From contig WARS01000010.1 in assembly GCA_008933995.1 (NCBI GenBank), positions 8,225,001 through 8,289,000 on the forward strand: a stretch of 64,000 bases of DNA, written 5' to 3'. The translations under genes were made by a program, and so were the position numbers. Within the stretch, counting starts at the first letter, position 1, and each line of letters begins with the position of its first letter. Below the pieces are notes generated by a model. It was not told where the DNA came from. It saw only the letters and a list, made by a program, of their open reading frames with translations, and ran no database searches. Source of the DNA: Datnioides undecimradiatus (Eukaryota > Chordata > Actinopteri > Lobotiformes > Datnioididae). Of the stretch, positions 12,401 to 22,240 are shown piece by piece.

Positions 12401-15400
12401 ACACCTGGTGGGAACAGCAATATCGACTCCTCTCCAGGTCACGGACATATAGGGACATCATCTGGGCCCGTATGCACAATGAACCACTTCATGCTTAGCT
12501 ACAACACCAGAGCGGTGAATGTTAATAACTTGCTTTTAATGACTGCACATCATCGCTGAAATCTGCCTTTCGTTTCTGTACAATTGACACATTACAATAG
12601 CATAGGAAGGGAACATATGGAAACTGCCTAGTAATCTAAAACAATTCCTATTTTTAGCCCCAGGCACTTTTGTCTGCTATTGGGAAAACTGCTAAAATAA
12701 CAATGATTTAGTCATAACAGCAATAGTTCGGCATTCGCAAATGAAAAACATACAAGTTGCATTTTTACAGTGCATTATGTGCTGGAATATTTCTTGGCTG
12801 GATTCCTAAGATGTCCACTATTTGCTTGGAATTAAGGATGACCAGCATGATGCTTTCACTCTTATGTAAACTTCAGGCCAATGAGTGCAGCTAGCTAGAT
12901 GCTACAGTTCCTCTGCTGTACACTAAGTGAAAGAGGAAGATAGATAGACCCATTAGCTGCTACCTTTCAGAAGCACAGTGATCATCAAACAAGGACCAAA
13001 ATCATTTATTTTTAGATTTGTCCAAATGTTTTAGAAGTAGATATACATTTTTATTGCAGTATTCAGTTGAACATTAGATTACTCATGGACTCCTGCTTCA
13101 AACTTTTCCCCACACATACAATATGCTTCTTCTTTAGAGCACAGGAGATTTCAATTTAGATGCCGTGATTATGAAATTTAAAAAAAAACACCACAAAACA
13201 TTATCGACTGTGTCTCTGAATCATTGTGGGAATGCGTAAATGGTTTGCATGCTGTTTTCTTATTGCTAGCATCATAATGTTAATCGAAAACACAGCATTA
13301 TTTAAGTGCGCGCTCACAGCTGGTAGCTTATTGACATTGACTAAACAATTTTAGCATCCAGTATGAGTCATCCTGCTCTCACTGGAATAATCATCTGCCT
13401 TAATATAAGTTGGCAAAACAGATTTGAAAAGCTGCTACTCTTTGAGCTTGCTTAATGACAACCAACAAGAGGTTTCCTGCTCGTAACAGCCACAGCATGT
13501 CTGAATGCAATTTAAGAGGTATTTCTCTCTTTTACAGCCTTTGGACTTTGAAACTAAAAGACGTTTTGTCATGGCCGCAGAGGCAGTGAATGATCATGTG
13601 GACACTCGTTTTCTGACTCTGGAGGAGTTCAGGGACAGGACAACCCTCAAGATTGTTGTGGAGGATGTGGACGAGCCGCCTGTCTTCCTCTCACCGGTCT
13701 ACGAGTGGAAAGTTCCCGAGAATGCAGCAGTGGGAACTGTGGTTGGCAGCGTTGGTGCCAGAGACACTGACACAGTCAACAATCCCATCAGGTAACGTGA
13801 ACCGTCTGAATGGCATCTGCCACCTAACCGCCAGTATGATAATGATGAGGTACATACCCGGGCTGGTGGGGGCGTAGCGTCCCTAGACAGCCTGCCCTAG
13901 ACAGCTTCCTCCACAGGGTGAAAAATCATTCCATTTCAAATAATGTTACTGGCTCGGTGCATCCATTTTTACCCTTGATCTCTGGATACCCTGTACATGG
14001 TCATATTTATCTCATATTACTTTAGTAGGAAATGAGCCCTGCTGAATAAATCATGATGATTTTTTTTCTTTTTTTTATACCTCACAGGCTTTTCTATCTA
14101 TTGCTATGGTATTATCACAAAGCGACGTGGCTAGGACGTGGGAATGTAATAAAGCACCATACGAGGTGGCATATGGAATTGAGATTTGCAGTCATTTGCA
14201 AGTGGGGCACGTTGCAGAGGAGACAGCAGCAGTACTGGTGCCTGTAGTCCATCTCAACAGAGCTTAAGAGTGGCAGGTGCTGCATATCATCCTCAGCCTA
14301 GCGTCTATTACTGTCCCTTTGGTGACAGTGTCTCATTGATTAATAAATTCAGGCTGACATTTAGGGGTTTCCACAGTTCTACTAAATATGATTAAGTTTG
14401 CTTTGGTCAAATTAGCTTATTTTCCATGTTGTTATCAGCAAAGTGGTGCACACAAATGATTCACTACTCAGTGTTTTTATTCCCGGTTACTCTAATTCAC
14501 CACGGTGTTATAATCACATATTAATTAGTGGTAAATGTAGTGAGGTGTGAAAGAGTTGTGCAATAACAAGTAAATATTTCTTTCATAAATAATTCTGTGC
14601 TCTTCATCTGTGGATGATCATTTTAAATTTATTTTTTACCTTAAAAAATGCGAGCAGTCACTCACCATCCACTGTCACAAAACGAGACACAGGGACGAGT
14701 ATTATGTCACCGCAGCTGCACCACCTGTAACGCTGTTAGGACAAAAGGACTCAACACGGTTTCTCCTCTTTCAGAAGACTCCCTGTCTCACTGTTTTTGA
14801 AATTTGAACTAAAATTTCCTCACTTGTGACAAATAGAAACAAAAGTCCGCAGTCACATCAGAAATAATATTGAATTAAAACAACTGAAAAGAAAGCCACA
14901 GAATTTTGTTCATGACATCTTTGTGAGATGCTTTGTTTTCGCAGTGCTGTTGTCGCTGTGTCACACGAGCTTGTGTGTGTAGTCTCTTTGTTGGATATCT
15001 GTCAACAGATTAAAAAATTGAGCAGTTTGCCTAATTAATCTCCCTGTGGTATCACAATGTTTTGTTTGCCCAGAAAACAACCTTGCCTGCTAAATGAATG
15101 CGTGTCTCTGTGATTTTTCTTCCAGATATTCAATTGACAAAAGGAGTGATACCACAAAAGCTTTCAAAATAGATCCAAACAATGGAACTATAACTGTCGC
15201 GAATGCTTTGGACCGAGAGACGTCAAACTGGCACAATGTGACAGTTGAAGCCAAGGAAACAAGTAAGCAAGATTTCATTCTTACACAAAAGCATGTTGTT
15301 GATTTAGCCAACGTATGGCATATTTATCCATACCCAGTCATGAAACCTGTCCAGAATATATTCACAGCAAACAGTTTCCAGAGGTTCTGCGGAGGATTCT

Positions 15401-18400
15401 GCAGTAACTTAATGAATTTCAAAAAACAAAAAAGAAAGTACAAAGAATATACCCTGCGAGCAGAGAGGTAAACACTGGGCTAATAGAATAATCAGTCTGT
15501 TGAATTATTAGTTAAAAGTAATGAATAAATGTCGAAAAATATTTTTAGCAAAGGCTCAGATTGTCAGTCCAAATCCATTTTTTAGCAACAGCTTGTATCC
15601 AGATTGATTTTAAAAAGTCTGGGCTGCAAAAAACACAAAAACAACAACAACAAAAAAACTCAAATACAATTACAGTTACAGATCTTTACAGAAGTGTCTT
15701 GGTCTGGCCACACAAATTGAATTTTTAAGTGTCTTTTGTGTCATATGACACACAGTGATGACGACATCTGGAGTGACATCACAGTGGGCAGTGAGCAAAT
15801 TCTCTCATGATGCCTCTAGCAGATTTGTGTGGAGGACAACGCAGTGAACAACCGTCTGAAATGAGTTGTCCATTGACACTCTGGGGGAGGCTTCTGTACA
15901 AGCCTGGAAAAACATTTTAAGTGTTGGAAAGCCATGTCACCAGCGCACAAACTGACACCTACATCACTGATACAGCAAGCCATGTGGATATGTTAGTAGT
16001 CTGGACTAGAGAGTGGCTGCCAGGGTCTATCTGGTAGGTCAAACGGGAGGTTTAGTGTCTTAAAAAATATTATTTAAGGGTAAAACAAACTTTCTTCTTC
16101 AGTGTACATTAATTTCGTCAGGCTTGGGTCAGCTTTGGACATGAAAAAGTGATTGTGTGTGGGCTACAACAGCGCAGACATGCTGTATTAAAGATATGAC
16201 ATCTGATTTTTTTAAGAAATCTGATTTGTGTGCCATCTGAACAAAGCTTAGATGTATTGGATACATGAGTTTAAACTTAGCTGAAATGATAATGGTGGAT
16301 TAATGGTTGAAATGTCCAGCAATATCCAATCTTTTACATCCTCAGCAAAAGTGCTAAATATGTAGTTTACAATTAATAAAACAGATCTGTGTTGTCGATA
16401 CAGGGGTACTGTAGTTAACATGACATGGCTGTGGGGGTCTAGTGTTGCAAAATCTTACATTTTGTTCGCGGGATTTATTTTTACCATGTTGTGCTGTTTA
16501 GTCTGTCTTGTTTAGAAGAAAGTCGTGAAACATCCATGTCCGTTTTTGTGCTCCTCCACAGTTGAAGAAGAAGAAACATTTATCAGTCCTAAGTATTATT
16601 TTGACAGAGCTTTTACAAAGCATTTATGATACATGCACCCAGTGGACTCCAGCAAATGTCTATCTTCACTACTGCAGCTCAGAACCATTTATCCTCCTCT
16701 GTGGTGGTGTTCATCAAAGTGCTGGACATAAACGACAATGTGCCAAGGCTTGCAAGAGATTACCAGCCATATATCTGCGAGGGAACACAGTCAGGAGAAG
16801 TATGTATATTATGATGCACTGATGATCATGATTTACCGTATATCAGTTTGGAAATGACAATTTCCATGACCGTGCACTGAAACTCATGTATTGTTTTAAA
16901 CAATTCTACTATTCTGTGCATCCTTTTAAACATTGAAGGACTCACAACAAACCATTTCACTATTGTATAGCTTTATAGCTTGTACTGCATTTGTGACATT
17001 GTCAGCTGCTGAATGGGATTCTGAGCTTCATTTTTCTGAGAAATACGAGCATGAATATGACCACGAAGATTTCCAAGCAAATCTGTTGTATGTCTGTTAA
17101 ACCTGCTTGGCCTTATTTTTCTGGGTAAAATGTCTTTATGTCTCTCAGCTCATTCAGCTGCTCAGTGCTGTTGATCCAGATGAGCCTGTGGAGGGACACC
17201 ACTTCTACTTCTCTATGGTCCCCGAGAAACACATCAATCCCAACTTCACCATCAGAGATAATCAAGGTTGGATTAAATAAGAAAAAAAGGCGTTTTTAAA
17301 CATTTCAGTAAACACTTTTGTTTGTTTTGTAGCTAAGACTTAAAAGAGAAGATCAGTGCCACTGTCAGGTCTATACAGTAAATATGATAGTAGCTAGCAG
17401 ATAGTTAGCTTAGCTTAACACAGAGGGTGGAAACAGATGGAAACATCGAGCCTGGCTCAAAAACTAACCTACCAGCATTTCTACAGCTCGCTCATTAACA
17501 CATCACAGCTCGTTCGTTAAACTGAAGTGCAAAAATAACAAAATATGGTCCTACGAGGCTTATCACTATTTCTTGGATGGGTGCAGTGACTCCCTGGTTG
17601 CCTAGCAACCCTTTTGGTGATGGCAAGACATCACAACTTGTCGTTTATACACTTGTAAAAACTAGATATAAACAAGGATCAAGGTGTTGATAAGTGCGGT
17701 GCTGCAGGCAGATTATTTGACCTTTATGCTGAGCCAGGCTGGCTATGTTCCTTGTTTTCAAGTCTTTCTGCTAAGCTAAGCTAACAGAAGGCAGGCAGCT
17801 AGCTTCATATTTAGCGTTCTGTCATGGTATTGATCTTTTCATCCAGCTTGCCGCAAGAAATTGTCAAGCTATTTCTTTAAAAGGCCAATGGCCCATAAAA
17901 CAAAACTCTCATATCTTCTTTTATCTGATGATTATGACAAACCTTGGAGATGCTTCATACTGAATGATAAAACAGCAGCTAGTAAGAAAAGACTGCTACT
18001 AACTGTTCTACTGTCACAACAGAATCAGTCAAAATTCACTGTCAGAGTCAAAGTAGTTAGACAGCTGCTATTTTCTAGTCAAATACAATGAAATACAGTA
18101 GCAGTGTTGAAACTGGAACTTTTTTTGACAGATTTTCCCTTTTAGTTCACTGAAGCAGTTGCTAAATGATTCAGCACTGTTGCAATGAGACCCTCAGCAT
18201 GATCTAAATTTGTATTGTTATACCTCTTGCACCAAGAAGTTTCATCTTGCAAATTACTGACTAAGCTGTGGGGCAGCAATGAATACATGAAATGAAATGA
18301 AGTCATACTTAAAAGTCCCATTTGGTGGCTGGAATAATGATGTTGAGCCGTGGCTACAGTGCAGTCTGTATGAGCAGCGGCAGAACAAGGTGAGAATGAT

Positions 18401-19414
18401 GGGATATTCTTTATGATAACAAGAATTTGAATTTAAATGAACACTATGTACCCGTAAGTGTTTTTTTGCCACACTCTGGAATGCAATCCTTCAGTAGGTT
18501 GTAGTTTTTGTGGCTGACAGCCTTTCAAGTAAGTAAATTGAAAGAGTGTTTGCCTTGTAGTCAGTGGGCACTCAACCCGTTTTCCAACTTTATAATGAAA
18601 ATAGGGAGTAAAAATCGAACAAACAGTGTTGTTAAACTGTGCAGCAGAGGGATGTCTGAATGTGTTGAATAAGTCAGAATGAAATGTATGCGGGTGCAGT
18701 TGCATGGGTGGTTAGCCACGCAAGCACAGAAGTCCAGTCAGCAACCAGGAAACGAATAATGAATCAAGAAGTTACACATTTAATAAAACACATTTCCATA
18801 TGCCACAAGGCATTTTTTAGTCCCAAAAAGTTATTGTTCAAGTGCCTTGATTAAGTCTTACGGGTGAACCCAAAACTGAAAGAGATTTTCCAAATTTACT
18901 TTAGTACACACTGAAAATTAGATTTGACAAGGTGTTTGGGCCTTTCAGAGAGCTTAGATTGTATTTTAAATCACATTACGTGTGTCAGTTCACTTGTTAT
19001 TCAGCTTAGATTTCCACCCAAAATATCAGCACTCACAGTGGAAGCAGCACTCATGTTTTTTTGAAGAAAACTGAAAAGTGCACCTCTCTTGCCTTCAATT
19101 TTAGACAATACAGCCGGCATCGTTGCACGCAGGAGCACTTTTACACGCAAGGATCGAAGCCAGTATCTCCTGCCTGTTGTGGTGACAGATAGTGGCTCTC
19201 CAGCTCTTTCCAGCACCAGCACTTTGACCATCAGTGTGTGCAGCTGCCAGCCTGCCGGCCATTGTCCCACAGGAGGGGTGGAGGCTCTTGCCCTGTCCAT
19301 GGGGGTCAGCCTGCAAACCTTGTTGGGGCTTCTGGTCTGCCTGGTCACACTCACAGGTGAGAGAGTATGGTCTTACATTCATGTCCAAGAATATCAGTCT
19401 ATGATATAATATAC

Positions 19415-19445
<31 letters not shown>

Positions 19446-21792
19446 AATATATTTTAAAGTAATGAACTTTTTTGGGAGTCTGGTCTCTTGGAAGTCTTAG
19501 CCATCTGGCATCAAAATCATCTGTCTTCAAAATGAGAAAATGAGAAACGTAGGCTGGAAGATTAGTTTTTTAAATGAAAGATTTTTAAATATGTATTCCC
19601 AAAGAGACAGTCAGAAAACAGTCAGTATTAAAAAGAAAAATCACGCCAAAAATACACCAGAATGCACTTATAAATAATATTGTTGAATGAATAAGTAAAA
19701 GCAGGGTGTAAAAAATATCAATTACTGCAACCTCCAAGCAGTAGATGATATTAATTTAAATGTACTTTAATCTTTTATTTATCATACCCTGGCTTATTTA
19801 TTTTTTAATTTATTGTCCTTGATGAAGACAAGTGACATGCACAAGAGGATGAAGATAACACGATGAAGATGGAGTTATGGCATTGATTCCAAGTAGTGTG
19901 AGCTAGCTTTGTTTTGTAGTGTTTGCTTGCTAAATATTTAAACCGAACACAGTTGGTAAAATGGTCTTCATCGATAATAGTGTGCTTTCAGAATGAGATG
20001 TGTCTTTCATGATCCTCCAGACCCTAAAGACCTCTACTACACTGGGAGTAATTCAGCTGAAAACACAACAGGCTGTTGATATACTTCAAGCCAATGAAGT
20101 CACACAAGGGAGAAGAATTGCAAAGATTTGTTATTCACAGAAAATCATTCAGAGGTGCTCCTTCTGGAATTTGGCATCTTCACAAATCTTTCAACAGCCA
20201 ATAAAAAGGCCAGCGTAGGATTACCAATGGTCTTGTTCTGCCAATTTTTTGGCAAGAGTTTTTCCAGACTTAGGTGAGATTGACAAGACAAACGTCTGGC
20301 TAAACAAGATTACGCTTTCTGAGCTGCATGTTAAAAATAAGTACGAGAGGGCAGAGTATTGCACATGCGTTTCACTTAATGATGTTGACTGAGGTTTTCT
20401 GAAGATGGGAAAACATTGCCAAATTTGAATAATACCAGATATCTGTTTTTACTTAAATCACAGTCATTAGCCATAAGGTGACCAAAGATCAAACTCCCAA
20501 AAAGTCTGTATATTCCTTTAGGAAACTGGTTATTACAGGGCATGATGAAACAACAACAGTCTCACTGATATTATGTTTAAAAAAAAGTCATTGTTTTTCA
20601 GCGGACTCTGTTGAGCTAGAGCAGTTCCACCCCACATCGTTTTGGCAAGTACATAAACGTGTGTTGAACAGCAGGATTTTTCATTAACAAATTTGCACTT
20701 TCATTTGAATCCCCTTTTTAAAACTCACCAGCGTGCCTTTAACACACGCTTTTAAAATGCTGAAAGCTTGCAGAGCAATGATGTCAGGTAATGAGCGAAT
20801 TGGTTGCAATACATCAGTAGCAATGCCATCCTGGGACATTGATGGGTTTGCATAGTGAAGAGCTTTATTATGACCTCGGCTGCTTTGTGTCCTCCCTGTG
20901 CCCATCACATGAAAGATTAATGACAATACCTGCTATGCTAACATTCTGTCGGATGAGCACAATGCCTGGTGAAAACGCGGCAGAAAAAATAAACACTCTG
21001 TTTGAATTATGTGCCACACGGAGAGAAGAAGAGAAGTTTTTCTTTATGTGTGAGCTGAAATTAAAAACATATATATAGACTAATTTGCCCTCCTTTTGTC
21101 ATTGTTTGCATTCACAACAGTTCTTTAAAAAACAAAGCTGTTCGCTGTTATGTTTGGTGCACTTGTACATCCTGTGTGCATGCTCCATCAGGCACCCTCA
21201 ATGCTTCTTCCTCACTAAGCTCATGCCCTGGTGTTTAACTGTTATGATCACCTGCTGTGTCATGTCTGCAGTGCTGTCAATTCTAATGCTGATGGTGAGG
21301 AGACACAGGCGCAAGCAGCAGGGGGGACTGGAGGTGGAGACGAAGGAGCTGGAGCTGCCTGAGACGGTGTCGCAGAAGGTGCTCTATTACGGAGAGCCAG
21401 GGGGTTTGGGAGCAGACCTGGACTTCTGCCAGCCTGTCGTCCCACTGCGCCCCCACCCCAGGAGGAGGGAGAGGAGGCTGAGAAGGGAGGATGTACGGGC
21501 CAGCATACGAATGTCCCTCCGCGAGTCGCACCTCATTGGGCCAGAGGACGAGGTCTTCAGGCAGTTTATTCTCGACAGGCTGGCAGAAGCTGATCAGGAT
21601 CCTTATGTTCCCCCATTTGACTGCCTAAGAACTTACGCATATGAGGGTTCTGGGTCTCCCACAGGGTCCCTGAGCTCGTTGGAGTCATCTACTTTAGAGC
21701 CTGGACCTGAGAAACCTGTTTGTAATCCCAGACCATACTTGGTTAGACTTACCCCTTGGTATGGGGTAGCAGAGGAAGACACCGTCTTCTGA
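6161..21792 (+). CDS. cdh19: cdh19-like type II classical cadherin, complete, 11 coding exons
   Basis: Calcium-dependent cell-cell adhesion receptor of the plasma membrane. Joined exons: 6161-6406, 6541-6835, 8831-8950, 10232-10399, 11479-11669, 13538-13791, 15126-15262, 16678-16799, 17149-17266, 19105-19356, 21272-21792; 2424 nt, 807 residues, no internal stop, GT/AG at every junction. Residues 1-35 form a signal peptide, followed by a propeptide of only about 25 residues ending in the furin site RLKR (58-61). Mature EC1 starts GWIW, giving Trp2 and Trp4 of type II strand-swap dimers. Calcium linkers are DINDN (157-161), DVNDN (266-270), DVDEPP (383-388) and DINDN (487-491). Candidate N-glycans are at N444, N462 and N543. 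The transmembrane helix is about 617-643, then RRHRRK. The short propeptide, FVPEE start and the [16 protein letters not shown] tail segment match CDH19 as I recall it (human 772 residues). In other vertebrates CDH19 is a neural-crest and Schwann-lineage gene. The tail is unusual (see findings). Start: ACC ATG G context, with an in-frame stop at 6119-6121. Confidence 0.93.
6541..6835 (+). CDS. cdh19: cdh19 coding exon 2: most of EC1 and start of EC2
   Basis: 295 nt, phase 0 in and phase 1 out. Preceded by a pyrimidine tract and TTTACAG. Encodes the EC1 core with [17 protein letters not shown] and the calcium linker DINDNVP. The intron before it is only 134 nt. Residue 177 (PEMCPMG) is a cysteine where the related cadherins I recall have serine. 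Confidence 0.93.
6836..8830. other. cdh19 intron 2
   Basis: A 2.0-kb intron. Contains an L2/SINE-like 3' tail (about 7824-7893) and a purine-rich to pyrimidine-rich switch (8255-8830) abutting the exon 3 acceptor. No coding sequence. Confidence 0.7.
7824..7893 (+). mobile_element. L2/SINE-like 3' tail with ATT repeat
   Basis: GTCTTTGAGTGTCCTGTAAA, then GCGCCATATAGATTGAATG and a run of ATT units. This is the usual 3' end of fish L2 LINEs and of SINEs that borrow that tail. The body upstream is not recognisable, consistent with 5' truncation. Confidence 0.55.
8831..8950 (+). CDS. cdh19: cdh19 coding exon 3: EC2 first half
   Basis: 120 nt, phase 1 in and out, acceptor CCCCACAG. Encodes [14 protein letters not shown] and the highly conserved type II segment [14 protein letters not shown]. 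Together these fix it as the EC2 calcium-site exon. It is too short to appear as a long open frame. Confidence 0.92.
8951..10231. other. cdh19 intron 3
   Basis: A 1.3-kb intron with an A run at 9378-9396 and otherwise unremarkable AT-rich sequence. Nothing else recognised. Confidence 0.65.
10232..10399 (+). CDS. cdh19: cdh19 coding exon 4: EC2 second half
   Basis: 168 nt, phase 1 in and out, acceptor CTCTGCAG, donor GTGAGT. Encodes [11 protein letters not shown] (the DRE calcium motif), VQVKDMLG and the EC2-EC3 linker TDVNDNGP. Confidence 0.93.
10400..11478. other. cdh19 intron 4
   Basis: A 1.1-kb intron. The 121-residue open frame at 10817-11182 has no cadherin or other recognisable features. 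No repeat identified. Confidence 0.6.
11479..11669 (+). CDS. cdh19: cdh19 coding exon 5: EC3 first half
   Basis: 191 nt, phase 1 in and phase 0 out, acceptor TTCCTCAG, donor GTGAAT. Encodes [15 protein letters not shown], the calcium motif [10 protein letters not shown] and [10 protein letters not shown]. Confidence 0.93.
11670..13537. other. cdh19 intron 5
   Basis: A 1.9-kb intron. Holds a GATTAAT-type MITE copy at its 5' end (about 11675-11950) and an A run at 12293-12312. The remainder is unassigned. Confidence 0.65.
11675..11950 (-). mobile_element. GATTAAT-type teleost MITE, copy B (cdh19 intron 5)
   Basis: Recognised by the ordered motifs TTAAATCTGAATATTTCC, GACAGTAGACGGAATACC, TTTGGGTTGTGGACAAACAA and CAAACAACTAATCAAG, flanked by ATTAAT-rich ends. 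This order is that of a very common fish non-autonomous repeat. It lies in the opposite orientation to the copy at 47762-48073. Confidence 0.7.
13538..13791 (+). CDS. cdh19: cdh19 coding exon 6: EC3 second half and start of EC4
   Basis: 254 nt, phase 0 in and phase 2 out, acceptor TTTTACAG, donor GTAACG. Encodes PLDFET (the EC3 equivalent of LDRE), the linker EDVDEPPVF that is diagnostic of type II cadherins at EC3-EC4, and the EC4 entry [12 protein letters not shown] with [11 protein letters not shown]. Confidence 0.93.
13792..16677. other. cdh19 introns 6 and 7
   Basis: Introns 13792-15125 and 15263-16677, separated by coding exon 7. AT-rich, with a short A-rich low-complexity stretch around 15626-15660. 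No mobile element confidently recognised. Confidence 0.6.
15126..15262 (+). CDS. cdh19: cdh19 coding exon 7: EC4 middle
   Basis: 137 nt, phase 2 in and phase 1 out, acceptor TCTTCCAG, donor GTAAGC. Encodes YSIDKRSD, the glycosylation sequon NGT (N444), LDRETSN and the sequon NVT (N462). Confidence 0.92.
16678..16799 (+). CDS. cdh19: cdh19 coding exon 8: EC4 end and start of EC5
   Basis: 122 nt, phase 1 in and phase 0 out. The acceptor ACTGCAG at 16671-16677 and the shared Thr codon give a continuous reading [14 protein letters not shown]. Encodes the calcium linker DINDNVP and the EC5 entry [10 protein letters not shown], which keeps the conserved type II cysteine. Confidence 0.88.
17149..17266 (+). 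CDS. cdh19: cdh19 coding exon 9: EC5 first half
   Basis: 118 nt, phase 0 in and phase 1 out, acceptor TCTCTCAG. Encodes [21 protein letters not shown] and NFTIRDNQ, including sequon N543. Length and phases equal those of the homologous cdh7 exon at 56506-56623. Confidence 0.93.
17293..17880. mobile_element. long-TIR MITE, copy 1 (cdh19 intron 9)
   Basis: The two ends are inverted copies of each other over more than 100 bp. The left arm (about 17345-17458) reads GATCAGTGCC ... TTAGCTTAGCTTAA ... GAGCCTGGCTC. The right arm (about 17731-17840) reads GAGCCAGGCTGGC ... TTAAGCTTAGC-type sequence on the opposite strand (GCTAAGCTAAGCTAACAG on +), then ATTGATCTTTT. The centre is unrelated, with no open frame. 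I recognise the motif set as a common teleost non-autonomous element. It begins about 30 nt after the exon 9 donor. Superfamily not certain. Confidence 0.75.
19105..19356 (+). CDS. cdh19: cdh19 coding exon 10: EC5 end and most of the transmembrane helix
   Basis: 252 nt, phase 1 in and out, acceptor CAATTTTAG, donor GTGAGA. Encodes [29 protein letters not shown], the membrane-proximal cysteines in [10 protein letters not shown], and the hydrophobic helix [13 protein letters not shown] that continues into the next exon. Confidence 0.92.
19415..19438. repeat. (GT)n microsatellite
   Basis: Twelve GT units followed by a short AT-rich tail, 58 nt downstream of the donor of cdh19 coding exon 10, in the sense orientation. 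Confidence 0.95.
21272..21792 (+). CDS. cdh19: cdh19 coding exon 11: end of TM helix and cytoplasmic tail
   Basis: 521 nt including the TGA stop at 21790-21792; phase 1 acceptor TCTGCAG. Encodes [15 protein letters not shown], a divergent juxtamembrane segment (about 668-688), an arginine-rich stretch (694-710), the recognisable beta-catenin-binding core [16 protein letters not shown] and TYAYEGSGS with GSLSSLES, and an eroded C-terminus ending [11 protein letters not shown]. The open frame extends upstream of the acceptor but that part is intronic. Confidence 0.93.
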
Positions 21793-21892
21793 GGGTTTCT
21801 CTTTGTCCATCTTGAAAGGCTGTTCCTCTAATCTAAGCATTATGGACCAGTTCAGCATACTTTCCAACGAGAACTCACACACTACACTTCAA

Positions 21893-22240
21893 CAAAGCCA
21901 TAACATTCTGTGACATACGCTTCCTTACACAGAGATAGATGGGGTGATCAATACCACTCTCATGTCAGCACGATAAACATAAAGCTACAGCTTGCAGCCT
22001 GTTAGCCCAGCTTAGTTTAGCTTGGTAAATAGACCAGAATTAGGATGAAACAGCTAGCCTTACTCTTTCTTTGGAGGTTTGGCTATAGAGGTGTCAGAGG
22101 GATAAAACATTTTCCACTGTTTCCACTGAAGTTATTGGCTAGTTCCATGTGTGTTAAACGGACATGAGATTGGAATTGGTCTTATTCTCTGCAAGAAAAC
22201 GAAGAGCAGTTCACAAAATGTTGACCCATTCTTTCAGTAA
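21893..22240. mobile_element. long-TIR MITE, copy 2 (cdh19 3' flank or 3' UTR)
   Basis: Shares with copy 1 the ATCAATACCACTCTCATGTC type arm and the GTTAGCCCAGCTTAGTTTAG segment, and has an inverted right end (ACATGAGATTGG ... TGCAAGAAAACGAAG ... ACAAAATGTTGACCCATTC). Internally shorter than copy 1. Starts about 100 nt after the cdh19 stop codon, so it is probably transcribed as part of the 3' UTR. Confidence 0.68.

Noticed and set aside
16562-16822. Alternative frame over cdh19 exon 8
   Set aside because: The frame that reads [15 protein letters not shown] is the real one; the other frame is a shadow.
21085-21271. Upstream extension of the last cdh19 exon (frame starting at 21085)
   Set aside because: The acceptor TCTGCAG at 21265-21271 joins exon 10 in phase 1 and completes the helix; the extra residues are intron.
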